Shown here: piece after piece, positions 28,760-38,902 of the stretch
Numbering within the stretch: the stretch's first letter is position 1
How the letters are laid out: each line of letters starts with the position of its first letter
Assembly: GCA_963840535.1 (NCBI GenBank)
Contig: CAWIZJ010000054.1
Coordinates: forward strand, 61,863-125,862
DNA length: 64,000 nt
Reading direction: 5' to 3'
From: VAZQ01 sp963840535
GTDB lineage: Bacteria; Pseudomonadota; Alphaproteobacteria; Rhizobiales; Xanthobacteraceae
Notes under the pieces: model-generated
Database searches by the model: none
Seen by the model: only the letters and a program-made list of their open reading frames with translations
What the model was told of the DNA's origin: nothing
Program-made: the position numbers and the translations under genes

Positions 28760-29278
28760 ATGCATCTCTCACGGGGGCTGGCAGCCGTTTCGGCTGCGAC
28801 ATTGCTGGTCGCGACCGCTGCCATGCCGCAGCGCGCGCAGGCAGGCGCAATCGTCGGCTTTTCCGACAACTATTCGGCCGGAACGGTGGTCGTGAAGACC
28901 AACGAGCGTTCGCTCTACTACGTGCTCGGCAGCGGCAAGGCGGTGCGCTACAAGGTCGGCGTGGGGCGCGCCGGCAAGCAGTGGACCGGCACCGCCATGA
29001 TCACCGGCAAGCACCTCAGGCCGGCGTGGTCGCCGCCGGCGGAGATAAGACGCGACAAGCCGAGGCTTCCGGCCGTCATTCCCGGCGGCGCGCCGGGCAA
29101 CCCGATGGGCGCAGCCGCCTTGACACTGAGCGCGGGAGAATACGCCATCCACGGCACCAATTCGCCCGGCTCGATCGGCGGCTTCGTCTCGTACGGCTGC
29201 ATCCGGATGCACAATTCCGATGTCCTCGACCTCTACAGCCGGGTCGGCTTCGGAACGACAGTGGTGGTCACCCGATGA
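28760..29278 (+). CDS. L,D-transpeptidase (YkuD domain)
   Basis: A 172-residue exported protein. Residues 1-28 form a signal peptide ending QRAQA. The YkuD catalytic motif is HGTNSPGSIGGFVSYGCIRM with His131 and Cys147. Enzymes of this family make 3-3 peptide crosslinks in peptidoglycan or attach proteins to it. A CtrA-like site lies upstream. It converges on the nuclease gene, overlapping its 3' end by 11 bases. Confidence 0.9.
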   Translation: MHLSRGLAAVSAATLLVATAAMPQRAQAGAIVGFSDNYSAGTVVVKTNERSLYYVLGSGKAVRYKVGVGRAGKQWTGTAMITGKHLRPAWSPPAEIRRDKPRLPAVIPGGAPGNPMGAAALTLSAGEYAIHGTNSPGSIGGFVSYGCIRMHNSDVLDLYSRVGFGTTVVVTR

Positions 29279-29870
29279 TGGCGATGGGCGGCCGACTGCC
29301 CAGCACTCGACCCGGCGTCAGCCGTCCGAAATCGGTTCGCTCGCTGACGCACCAGCGTTCGCGGCGCCCGACCTCATAGCCGCGCACCAGGCCGGTGCGC
29401 AGCAGCGCACCGGCGACGTCCGCCGTTTTGCGGGTGGAAGCGGTGGCGATAACGCGCCCGCCGTACTTGTCGAGTGTCACCTTTGAGATGCCGACCGTGC
29501 CCTCGGCAAGGATGGCGGCCAGGGCGGCCCGCGCGGCCTGTGCTTTCGTGGCCTCCTCGCTGCAACGCGCGCGCAACTCCGGGGCATCGATGCCGCGCAG
29601 CCGCACCTTGGTCGTGATCTCGAGCCCGGGCCAGACGTTCACCCGCGCCTCGAAGGTGTCGCCGTCGAGCACGCGCACGACGTGCGCCGGATGGACGGCA
29701 CGCAGGGGTGACGTGCCGTCAACCGCGCCGAAAGGCTCGCCGGCGGCGAGGGCGAAGCGAAGCGGAGCGCCGAACCAGGCACCGGCGCTCGCGCCCAGCC
29801 CGAACATCGTAGCCGCCAGCACGGCAACGCTCCTGCCGGTGCGGGGACGGCCTCTCAAGTTAGGGATCAT
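29268..29870 (-). CDS. Thermonuclease family protein (SNase-like)
   Basis: A 200-residue protein with an N-terminal membrane anchor or signal (VAVLAATMFGLGASAGAWFG). The SNase motifs VVRVLDGDTFEARV, KVRLRGIDAPEL and LDKYGGRVIA carry the calcium-binding aspartates and catalytic arginine and lysine region. Expected to be a secreted or periplasmic nuclease, though many bacterial members have no tested activity. The gene runs against the L,D-transpeptidase gene. Confidence 0.85.
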   Translation of the reverse strand: MIPNLRGRPRTGRSVAVLAATMFGLGASAGAWFGAPLRFALAAGEPFGAVDGTSPLRAVHPAHVVRVLDGDTFEARVNVWPGLEITTKVRLRGIDAPELRARCSEEATKAQAARAALAAILAEGTVGISKVTLDKYGGRVIATASTRKTADVAGALLRTGLVRGYEVGRRERWCVSERTDFGRLTPGRVLGSRPPIAIIG

Positions 29871-29927
29871 GTTCCTATTATAGGCAATTCATCCTTGGGA
29901 GGCAATTCCCAAAGCCGGTACCGGGCC

Positions 29928-30176
29928 TCAAAAATCCGAGGCAATGCCCTTCACCTCCCAATCGCCGTAGCGGGTCGGATCGAGCCCTTCCTCTCGGTCC
30001 TGGCGTTCGCGGTCCTGGTGCTCGCGCGTCCGGTCGGCGGCGGCGCGGTCACGTTCGGCGCGGCGGGCAGCCGCCTCGGCGAGCGCACGCTGCGCCGCCG
30101 CAGAGAGCGGCCTTTCGACCGGTTTCCCGGGCGCCGCGCTCGATCGCAAACGATCGTCGGCATCGCTCGGTTTCAT
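29928..30176 (-). CDS. DUF1674 protein, succinate dehydrogenase assembly factor 4-like
   Basis: An 82-residue protein from ATG 30176 (MKPSDADDRLRSS). The middle is highly charged and helical (ALAEAAARRAERDRAAA); the C-terminus GLDPTRYGDWEVKGIASDF is the family signature shared with mitochondrial SDHAF4, which protects flavinylated SdhA. Usual in Alphaproteobacteria next to htpX, from which it is divergent here. Confidence 0.88.
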   Translation of the reverse strand: MKPSDADDRLRSSAAPGKPVERPLSAAAQRALAEAAARRAERDRAAADRTREHQDRERQDREEGLDPTRYGDWEVKGIASDF

Positions 30177-30345
30177 GTCGTCCTCGAATACGCAGCGGCG
30201 GCCAAGGCGGCAGACACGTTGCGCGCGGCGAGGGCGCGCGGCGGTGCGGCATCTGGCAAACGCCGATTGCGTACCCAACATATCACGCCGAGAATGCGGC
30301 CCCGTCGAGGCGAGAAGCCCAGGGAACCGCAGTGAGGGCGAGACG

Positions 30346-31290
30346 ATGAACTATGTGCGTACGGCCATTCTGCTGGCGGGGCTGACGGCCCTGTTCATGG
30401 GTGTGGGCTTCCTGATCGGAGGCCAGGGCGGCGCGATGATCGCGCTGCTCGTCGCCGCCGGCATGAACCTGATGGCCTACTGGAATGCCGACAAGATGGT
30501 GCTGTCGATGCACGGTGCGCACGAGGTCGACGCCACCACGGCGCCCGACCTGGTGCGACTGGTGGGCGAGTTGGCGCAGCGCGCAGCGCTGCCCATGCCG
30601 CGCGTCTTCGTCATGGACAATCCGCAGCCCAATGCGTTCGCCACCGGCCGCAATCCCGAGAACGCCGCGGTCGCGGTGACGACCGGTCTCTGGCAGATGC
30701 TGTCGCGCGAGGAGATCGCCGGCGTGATCGCACATGAGCTCGCCCATATCAAGAATCGCGACACCCTTACGATGACGATCACCGCGACCATTGCGGGTGC
30801 CATCTCCATGCTGGCACAGTTCGGGATGTTCTTCGGTGGCCACCGCGGCAACAACCAGGGCCTCGGCATGATCGGCACGATCGCGATGGTGATCCTTGCG
30901 CCGATCGCCGCCATGCTGGTGCAGATGGCGATCAGCCGTACCCGCGAGTACTCGGCCGACGACCTCGGCGCACGGATCTCGGGCCGCCCGGATGCGCTCG
31001 CTTCGGCACTGGCGAGAATTTCCAATGCCGCCGCACAGATCGAGAACCCGGCCGCCGAGCGCTCGCCGGCGACCGCACATCTCTTCATAGTCAATCCGCT
31101 GACGCACCACGGGATGGACAACCTGTTCGCTACCCATCCTTCGACCGCGAATCGCATCGCCGCGCTCGAGCAACTGGCGCGTGAGATGGGACAGGGCGGT
31201 CTTGGCCGGCGCTCGGCTGCGCCCGCCTACCCCGAGGACAGTCCTGCCGGCCCGTGGGGCGGCGGTCCCAGCCGCGGGCCCTGGGGCTGA
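30346..31290 (+). CDS. htpX: Zinc metalloprotease HtpX
   Basis: A 314-residue membrane protease. N-terminal helices lie at about 5-25 and 30-48; the zinc motif HELAH is at 130-134 and the third ligand is the glutamate in SRTREYSADDLGARIS, between further helices. The tail is Gly/Pro-rich (AGPWGGGPSRGPWG). It degrades damaged membrane proteins. Followed on the same strand by rsmB, the heparinase-like gene and purH. Confidence 0.94.
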   Translation: MNYVRTAILLAGLTALFMGVGFLIGGQGGAMIALLVAAGMNLMAYWNADKMVLSMHGAHEVDATTAPDLVRLVGELAQRAALPMPRVFVMDNPQPNAFATGRNPENAAVAVTTGLWQMLSREEIAGVIAHELAHIKNRDTLTMTITATIAGAISMLAQFGMFFGGHRGNNQGLGMIGTIAMVILAPIAAMLVQMAISRTREYSADDLGARISGRPDALASALARISNAAAQIENPAAERSPATAHLFIVNPLTHHGMDNLFATHPSTANRIAALEQLAREMGQGGLGRRSAAPAYPEDSPAGPWGGGPSRGPWG

Positions 31291-31425
31291 TCGTTCGCGA
31301 TATCGTTCGCAAGCGGGTCAAGCGAGCAGCGCCCACGCAGCCGGAACAGCGATCTCGAGCTTGGCCGGATCGACGTTCAAGTGCGCAAATCGGGCGCGGG
31401 CGCGACTTGGGGTGATCGATAGCGC

Positions 31426-32763
31426 ATGAGCACCTTCGCCGCTTCGACTGCCGCGGCTCCCGGACTGCCCGCGCGCCGCATCGCCGCCGACATCCTCGAC
31501 GGCGTGCTGCGACGGCGGCGCCCGCTCGACGAGCAGCTCGACCACCGGACGGCGCATCCCGACCTGGCAGCGCTGGCAGAGCGCGACCGCGCCCTGGTGC
31601 GTCAGTTGGTGTCGTCGGTGCTGAGGCGGCTCGGTACCCTGCGTCATCTGCTCGGGCAGATGCTCGCGCGAGGACTGCCGGGCGAGGCGCCCCGGGTGGA
31701 GACCGCGCTGCTTATCGGCGCGGCGCAGATCCTCTGGCTCGAGGTGCCCGACCACGCCGCCGTCGACCTCGCGGTCCGCCTGGTGCAGGCCGACCGTCGA
31801 ACCGCACGCTACGCCGGTCTCGTCAATGCCGTGCTCCGCCGCCTCGCCCGCGAGGGGGGCACGCGGCTCGTCGATTCCCACCCTTCGACGCTCGACACGC
31901 CGGCGTGGCTGATGGCGCGCTGGTCGAGGAGCTACGGGGCGGAAACGGCTCACGCCATCGCCGTCGCCAACGGCCGCGAGCCGGCGCTCGATCTCACGGT
32001 CAAGAGCAATCCGGAACAATGGGCACAGGCGCTGGGTGGGCGACTGCTGGCGACCGGCTCGGTGCGCGCGCTCCTGCATGGACCGGTCGCGCAGCTGCCG
32101 GGATATGCCGAGGGCGCCTGGTGGGTGCAGGACGCCGCGGCCGCGTTGCCGGCGAGGCTTTTGGGCGATGTCGGCGGCCGCGCGGTCGCCGATCTGTGCG
32201 CGGCCCCCGGCGGCAAGACCGCACAGCTTGCCGCCGCCGGCGCCCGCGTCGTCGCCGTCGACCGCTCGCCGGCGCGGCTCGAACGGTTGCGGCAAAATCT
32301 GGTCCGGCTGGGTCTCGAGGCACAATGCATCGCCGCCGATGTCACGCAGTGGCGCGCTGGTCCGTTCGATGCGGTTCTGCTCGATGCGCCCTGCTCCGGG
32401 ACCGGCACCATCCGCCGCCATCCCGATATTCCCTGGCTCAAGCGCGAGGCCGACATCGACGCGCTGGCGGCGTTGCAGCGACGGCTCGTCGCCCGGGCGG
32501 CCGACCTGACCATGCCGGGCGGAACTCTGGTCTACTGCACCTGCTCGCTGGAACCTGAGGAAGGGGTCGAGGTGGTGCGCAGTCTCCTTGCGGCCAGGCC
32601 CGACCTGCGCCGACGGCCGATCGCGGCGAGCGAGGTTCACGGCTGCGCGCAGTGGCTCACCGGCGACGGCGACCTGCGCACGCTGCCTTGCCATCTGCCC
32701 GACAGCAATTCGCGCTGGTCCGGCGTCGACGGCTTCTTCGCCGCACGTCTGCAAAGGACTTGA
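31426..32763 (+). CDS. rsmB: RsmB/NOP family 16S rRNA (cytosine-C5) methyltransferase
   Basis: A 445-residue protein with an N-terminal NusB-like helical domain (ILDGVLRRRRPLDEQL, ERDRALVRQLVSSVLRR) and a C-terminal SAM-dependent domain: ADLCAAPGGKTAQLAAAGA, then the two active cysteines in LLDAPCSGTGTIRRHPD and LVYCTCSLEPEEG. It methylates C967-equivalent positions of 16S rRNA. Start ATG 31426 is the only one that keeps the full NusB domain. Confidence 0.92.
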   Translation: MSTFAASTAAAPGLPARRIAADILDGVLRRRRPLDEQLDHRTAHPDLAALAERDRALVRQLVSSVLRRLGTLRHLLGQMLARGLPGEAPRVETALLIGAAQILWLEVPDHAAVDLAVRLVQADRRTARYAGLVNAVLRRLAREGGTRLVDSHPSTLDTPAWLMARWSRSYGAETAHAIAVANGREPALDLTVKSNPEQWAQALGGRLLATGSVRALLHGPVAQLPGYAEGAWWVQDAAAALPARLLGDVGGRAVADLCAAPGGKTAQLAAAGARVVAVDRSPARLERLRQNLVRLGLEAQCIAADVTQWRAGPFDAVLLDAPCSGTGTIRRHPDIPWLKREADIDALAALQRRLVARAADLTMPGGTLVYCTCSLEPEEGVEVVRSLLAARPDLRRRPIAASEVHGCAQWLTGDGDLRTLPCHLPDSNSRWSGVDGFFAARLQRT

Positions 32764-32983
32764 TGGGTCTATCCGCGGTTGGCCGGCGGGCGACCCTTCG
32801 CTATGTTCCGGCCGGCCTGCGAAAGTCGGCCTATCCGGCTTTGCCATTTGAATGCGGAACTCGGGGCAGCCCCGAATTAGGATGTCGAGCCCATCCGATT
32901 CGGCCAATATCGACACCGCGCTGGGGTCAGCCCGGTTCGATCACGGAGCGGGCGCATCCGCGAGGAGGGGAGCCAAGGCCTCG

Positions 32984-34747
32984 ATGTCGCGCGTTTCGGT
33001 CGCGGATCGAACCAGATTGTCCGTGTTCCTGGCACGCGGCCTGGTTCGCAGGCTGATGGGGCGCGTCACCACGCACCCCGCAGTCAACTGGCCGTTCTCC
33101 TTCGGCAAGGCCGACCGCCTCCTGATCGCGCCGCAGGATCTGCGCACCGCGGATGCCACGCGCGCGACCGAGATCTATGCCGGTCGCTTCGTATTCGCCG
33201 GCAAGGTGGTGATCTGCGACGCGCGCTCCCCCTTCGAGATCGCCCCGCCATCAGAGGACTGGGCGGTATCCCTGCTCGGCTTCGGCTGGCTGCGGCATCT
33301 GCGTGCCGCTGAAACCGGCATCACCCGCGCCAATGCCCGCGCGCTCGTCGACGAATGGATCACCCTCAACAGCTCCCGTGATGCGATCGCCTGGCGGCCC
33401 GATGTCATCGCACGCCGGATCATCTCCTGGCTGAGCCAGGCGCCCTTGGTGCTCGACGATTCCGATCTCCGGTTCTACCGCCGCTTCCTGCGCAGCTTGA
33501 CCCGCCAGGTACGTCACCTGCGGCACACCGCGGCGGACGAACGCGACGGCGTGCCGCGCCTGCAGGCCGCCATCGCGCTCGCCTATGCGGCGCTTTGCAT
33601 GGCGGGCCAGCAGCGCCATATCCGTGCCGCCTCCAAGCGGCTGTCCGACGAGCTGATGCGGCAGATTCTCCCCGACGGCGGTCACATCAGCCGCAATCCC
33701 GGCGCCCTGATCGAGTTGCTGGTCGACCTCCTGCCGCTGCGAACCACGTTCACCGCCCGCAACATTGCGCCGCCGCCGGCGCTGCTCAACGCCATCGACC
33801 GCATGATGCCCATGCTGCGCTTCTTCCGCCACGGCGACGGCAATTTCGCGCTGTTCAACGGGATGGGCCCGACCCAGACCGACCTGCTCACCACAATCCT
33901 GGCCTATGACGACGCCCGCGGCGCGCCGCTCGCCAACGCGCCCCATTCCGGGTTTCAGCGCCTCGAAAACGCCGGCACGCTGGTGGTCGTGGACACCGGC
34001 CGTGCCCCGCCGATGGCGGCGAGCCAGGAGGCGCACGCGGGCTGCCTGTCATTCGAGCTCTCGGCCCGGCAGCACCGGATCGTGGTCAATTGCGGATTGC
34101 CGATCACCAGCCGCGACAGCTGGCGGCAGGTGGCGCGCGCCACCGCCGCCCATTCCACCGCCACGCTCAACGATACGTCCTCCTGCCGATTCATCGAAGC
34201 GGGCCCCCTCAGGCGCATGCTGTCCGGCACCCCGATGGTCGGCGGTCCGCGCGAGATCGCGGTCGCGCGCGAGCAGCAGGACAACGGCGCCGCGCTGCGC
34301 ACGTCGCACGACGGCTACGCCGATATCTTCAACGTGATCCACGAGCGCGCACTGCTGCTCTCCAGCAACGGGCAGCGGCTCGACGGAGAGGACGTGTTCA
34401 TGCCGGCGAAAGGCGAGACGGTGCCGGCCGGTCGCGACCAGTTCGCGGTGCGTTTCCACCTGCATCCCTTGGTCAAGGCCACGCGGCTGGCCGACGGGCA
34501 TAGCGCCATGCTGCTGATGCCGAACAAGGAGGTGTGGACCTTCAACGCCTACGAGGACCGGGTCGACATCGAGGAAAGCGTGTACCTCGCCGGTCCCGAC
34601 GGCCCGCGCCGCACGGTGCAGATCGTCATCTACGGCCGCGCCCGCAAGGTGATGCGGGTGCAATGGACCTTCGGCTTCTCCCACCCGCCGCCGGGTGCCG
34701 GGCTCGCGCGCCGCGGCCGCGGAGAAGACCCGCAACTGCCGCTGTGA
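32984..34747 (+). CDS. Heparinase II/III family protein
   Basis: About 587 residues from ATG 32984 (MSRVSVADRTRLSVF); an earlier in-frame ATG at 32852 would add 44 residues with no family similarity. The N-terminal helical toroid includes WPFSFGKADRLLIAPQDLR and ISWLSQAPLVLDDSDLRFYR; the C-terminal beta-sandwich domain has FELSARQHRIVVNCG, ATAAHSTATLNDTSSC and VHERALL-like strands. Alphaproteobacteria almost always keep this gene between rsmB and purH; its substrate in that setting is unknown. No signal peptide is visible from this start. Confidence 0.85.
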   Translation: MSRVSVADRTRLSVFLARGLVRRLMGRVTTHPAVNWPFSFGKADRLLIAPQDLRTADATRATEIYAGRFVFAGKVVICDARSPFEIAPPSEDWAVSLLGFGWLRHLRAAETGITRANARALVDEWITLNSSRDAIAWRPDVIARRIISWLSQAPLVLDDSDLRFYRRFLRSLTRQVRHLRHTAADERDGVPRLQAAIALAYAALCMAGQQRHIRAASKRLSDELMRQILPDGGHISRNPGALIELLVDLLPLRTTFTARNIAPPPALLNAIDRMMPMLRFFRHGDGNFALFNGMGPTQTDLLTTILAYDDARGAPLANAPHSGFQRLENAGTLVVVDTGRAPPMAASQEAHAGCLSFELSARQHRIVVNCGLPITSRDSWRQVARATAAHSTATLNDTSSCRFIEAGPLRRMLSGTPMVGGPREIAVAREQQDNGAALRTSHDGYADIFNVIHERALLLSSNGQRLDGEDVFMPAKGETVPAGRDQFAVRFHLHPLVKATRLADGHSAMLLMPNKEVWTFNAYEDRVDIEESVYLAGPDGPRRTVQIVIYGRARKVMRVQWTFGFSHPPPGAGLARRGRGEDPQLPL

Positions 34748-34782
34748 GTACATCCCGCTCCGGCTGTGCTATCGGCTCTCGC

Positions 34783-36373
34783 ATGACTGTCCTGCGCCGC
34801 ATCGCCCGCGCCCTGATCTCGGTCCACGACAAGACCGGCCTGGCCCATTTCGCGCGTGCGCTAGCCGCCCGGGGGATCGAGCTGGTCTCCACCGGCGGCA
34901 CCCGCAAGGTGCTGGCCGCCGCCGGCCTCGCCGTGCTCGACGTCTCCGAGCTCACGGGGTTTCCGGAGATGATGGACGGTCGCGTAAAGACGCTGCACCC
35001 CAAGGTCCATGGCGGCCTGCTCGCGACGCGCGGCAATCCGGATCACGCAGCGGCGATCGAAGCACACCGGATTCGCCCGATCGATCTCCTGGTGGTCAAC
35101 CTCTACCCCTTCGAAGCAACCGTCGCGAAGGGGGCCGCGCTCGAGGCCTGCATCGAGAATATCGACATCGGAGGGCCGGCCATGATCCGCGCCGCCGCCA
35201 AGAACCACGAGGACGTGGTGGTCGTCGTCGATGCCGACGACTATGCGACCGTGCTCGCGGAGCTCGACCGGCACGACGGCGCGACCACGCTGGCGCTGCG
35301 ACGCAAGCTCGCCGCCAAGGCCTATGCCCGCACCGCCGCCTACGATGCCGCAATCTCCAATTGGTTCGCGGAGCAGCTGTCCGACCCCGCACCGGCATAT
35401 CGTGCGTTCGCAGGGCAGCTGGTCGAGCCGTTGCGCTACGGCGAGAACCCGCACCAGTCGGCGGCATTCTACCGCACTGCCGACTTGCGTCGCGGCGTGG
35501 CCACTGCCCGCCAGCTGCAGGGCAGGCAACTCTCCTACAACAACATCAACGATACCGACGCGGCGTTCGAGTGCGTTGCCGAATTCGATCCCGCACGGGT
35601 GGCCGCCTGCGTCATCGTCAAGCACGCCAATCCCTGCGGGGTCGCCGAAGGCTCGAGCCTGCTCGAAGCTTATGGCAAGGCGCTGTCCTGCGATCGGGTC
35701 TCGGCATTCGGCGGCATCGTGGCAGTGAACCGAACGCTCGATGCCGGCGCTGCGAACGCCATCACCGAGATTTTCACCGAGGTCATCGTCGCCCCCGACG
35801 CGAGCGACGAGGCGATCGCCATTGTCGGGGCCAAGAAGAACCTGCGCTTGCTGGTGACCGGCGGGCTTCCCGATCCACGCGCACGTGGCATCGCCGTGAA
35901 ATCGGTCGCCGGCGGCCTACTGGTACAGTCCCGCGATAATGCCGTGGTCGACGGTATGACGCTCGAGGTGGTGACCAGGCGTGCTCCGACCGACGATGAA
36001 CTGCGCGACCTGCGATTTGCCTTCCGCGTCGCCAAGCACGTGAAATCGAACGCCATCGTCTATGCCAGGGATCGGGCCACCGTCGGCATCGGCGCCGGCC
36101 AGATGAGCCGCATCGAATTCCGCGCGCATCGCCGCCCGCAAGGCCGAGGATGCGGCCCGGGTAGCCGGGCTGAAGCAGGCGGCGACCATCGGCTCGGTGG
36201 TCGCGTCCGATGCGTTCTTTCCGTTCGCCGACGGCCTGCTGGTCGCGATCGAGGCGGGCGCCACCGCCGTGATCCAGCCCGGCGGATCGGTGCGCGACGA
36301 CGAGGTGATCAGGGCGGCCGACGACAACGGCATCGCCATGGTGTGCACCGGCACCCGCCACTTCAGGCATTAA
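34783..36373 (+). CDS. purH: Bifunctional AICAR transformylase / IMP cyclohydrolase (one frameshift)
   Basis: Start ATG 34783. The N-terminal MGS-like IMP cyclohydrolase domain (ALISVHDKTGLAHFARALAA, STGGTRKVL, GRVKTLHPKVHGGLLA) is followed by the transformylase domain with VKHANPCGVAEG and ARDRATVGIGAGQMSRI. Near 36115 an extra A (GAATTCC for GATTCC) breaks the frame; with it removed the protein continues ARIAARKAEDAARVAG to the normal end VCTGTRHFRH at 36373, for about 529 residues. It performs the last two steps of purine synthesis. Its stop shares TTAA with the stop of the converging GDH gene. Confidence 0.94.
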
Positions 36374-38694
36374 TCTTTGACCAGATCGCCCAGCAGGCTG
36401 GCCGCCACCGCGAGCTTCGACAGCGTCAGCCCGGAATTGGCAATCTCGTTGACCGACATGCGCACGCGCTCGACCTCGCTCCTGCGCGGCGCGACCCAGG
36501 CTTCCACAGCCTCGGCACCGACGACCCCGTTGCCCGCCATCGCCGCGGTGAGCCTGCGCTCGGCGTCCCCGATCGAGTCGAGCGCACGGTCGAGCGCGAG
36601 CCGGTCGAAGTAGTCGGAGACGACGATGCCGCGCGCCGCATCGATGATGTGATCGAGGCGGAAGAACGCCTCGGCGGCAAAGTACGTCGCCGCAACATCG
36701 GCCACGCCTTGGCCGGTACGGCCTGCCACCTCCACGATATCGGGCGCGGCGACCAGTGCCGGCAGCATCGCCATGCGGCGCGCGAGCTGTTCCGGAACAC
36801 CCTCCCTTCGCAGCGCGTTCTCCCGCGCTCTCACTGCGGCAGCAGCCGCTTCCGACAGCACGCCGTCGAGCGCCGTCACGACCGCCGCGATGCCCTCTCG
36901 ATAGTGCGCGACGATGAATTCCAGCCCCTGCGTGAGATCGACGTTGCGCAGGAACCAGACCAGGCGGTCGAGCAGGAGGTCCTGCACGGCCTGATAGAGC
37001 TCGAGCTGCAGCCGGCCCGGGACCTGGTTGTCGAGCGCGTCGATCGCGGTGTTGAGCTCGATCATGTCGTAGCTGCCGCGCACGGCGGCGAAGGCGGCGG
37101 CGATGGCGGCCGCCGAGGCGCCGGTCTGATCGGCGATGCGCACGATCAGGGTCGCTCCGCCGCGGTTGATCATCGAATTTGTGAGCTGGGTGGCGACGAT
37201 CTCGCGGCGCAATCGGTGATGCTCGAGCGCGTCGGGAAAGCGTGCGGCGATGGCGGCGGGGAAGTAGCGCAGGAGATCGCGCCCGAGATAGGCGTCGTCG
37301 GGAACGGTCGAGTCGAGGAGCTCGCCGAACAGCGACAGTTTGGCATAGGCGAGCAGCACCGCGAGCTCCGGGCGGGTGAGGGCCTGTGACCGCCGCCGGC
37401 GCTCGGCCAGCTCCACCTCGTCGGGCAGGAACTCGACTGCACGATCGAGCTCGCCGCGGGTCTCGAGAATATGCATCAGGCGGCGCTGGAACCCGATATC
37501 CTCGAGCCCGCGCCGCTCGGCGAGCGACAACGCCAGCGTCTGCTGGTAGTTGTTTCGCAGCACCAGCCGAGCGACGTCGTCGGTCATCTCGGCGAGCAGA
37601 GCGTTGCGAGCGTCGCGTGAAAGCCTGCCGTCACGCAGCGGCCGCGCCAGCGCGATCTTGATGTTGACCTCGAGGTCCGACGTATTGACCCCGGCCGAGT
37701 TGTCGATTGCATCGGTATTGAGCCTGATGCCGCTGATGGCCGCCTCGACGCGGCCGCGTTGTGTCATGCCGAGATTGGCGCCCTCGGCAATCACCTTGCA
37801 GCGCAACGCGGCACCCGTGACGCGCAGCGCGTCGTTGGCGCGGTCACCGACGGCATCGTCGGTCTCCGACGACGCGCGCACGAATGTGCCGATGCCGCCG
37901 AAGAACAGCAGGTCGACCGGCGCCTTCAAAATCGCGCTCATCACCTCCTGCGGCGTCGCCTTGGGCCGCGTCAGGCCGATCGCCGCGCCTGCCTCCGGAG
38001 GCAACGCAATCTCCTTCAGCGTGCGCGGGAATACGCCGCCGCCCCTGGAGATGAGCGAGCGGTCGTAGTCTTGCCAGCTCGAGCGCGGCAGTTCGAACAG
38101 ACGCCGCCGCTCGGCGTAGCTTCTCTCGGGATCGGGTGCGGGGTCGATGAAAATGTCGCGATGATCGAAGGCCGCGACCAGCTTGATCGTCCTTTCCCGC
38201 AGCATGCCGTTGCCGAACACGTCGCCCGACATGTCGCCGACGCCGACCACGGTGAAAAACGTCTTGCCGATGTCGAGATCCATCTCGCGGAAATGGCGCT
38301 TGACCAATTCCCAGGCGCCGCGGGCTGTGATGCCCATCCTCTTGTGGTCGTAGCCGGCCGATCCGCCGGAGGCGAAAGCGTCGCTCAGCCAGAAGCCATG
38401 CTCGTCGGCAATGGCATTGGCGATATCGGAGAATGTGGCGGTCCCCTTGTCGGCGGCGACCACGAGATAGGGGTCGTCGTCGTCATGGCGTACGACATTG
38501 TCGGGAGGCAGCGCTCCCTGCTCGCCGAGATTGTCGGTGAGATCGAGCAGCGTGGAGATGAACAGCTTGTAGGCGGCGGTGCCCTCCGCCTGCGCCGCCT
38601 CGCGCGTGACACCGCCCGCGACCATGGCCGGCAGCAACTTGGGCACGAAGCCGCCCTTGGCACCGACCGGAACGATGACCGCGTTCTTGTGTAA
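36370..38694 (-). pseudogene. gdhB: NAD-specific glutamate dehydrogenase, C-terminal half only
   Basis: This frame carries about 775 residues of the large (normally near 1,600-residue) bacterial NAD-glutamate dehydrogenase, from NAVIVPVGAKGGFVPKLL through VGVGDMSGDVFGNGMLR, KVIAEGANLGMTQRGRVEA and NTDAIDNSAGVNTSDLEV to the C-terminal DLVKD. The N-terminal half is missing: at about 38694 the frame passes straight into sequence that looks like a transposase tail (SGFQARLAAKIALHNF). So the gene is interrupted by an IS or the contig is misjoined here. It converges on purH with overlapping stops. Confidence 0.88.
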
Positions 38695-38840
38695 AGGCCA
38701 GCCGAGGCCGGCCAGCTGTTCATGCAACCAGATGCAGAAATTATGCAGGGCGATCTTTGCGGCCAAGCGTGCCTGAAACCCGCTGAGATCATGGGGGAGT
38801 ATAGATACTATGCTTGCCCGTTGATTCCATAAACGGGCCG
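38695..38840 (-). mobile_element. Transposase C-terminal remnant fused in frame to GDH
   Basis: The minus-strand frame upstream of the GDH part reads LPHDLSGFQARLAAKIALHNF then CIWLHEQLAGLGW. This is not GDH sequence and resembles the C-terminal end of DDE transposases of IS5/IS982 type (family uncertain). It marks the boundary between the two parts of the window. Confidence 0.45.
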
Positions 38841-38902
38841 CTGTTGGTAAGCTTCTTTTCCATCATCAATTGCCAACCGTCTCACCATGGAGGAGAAAGC
38901 CC

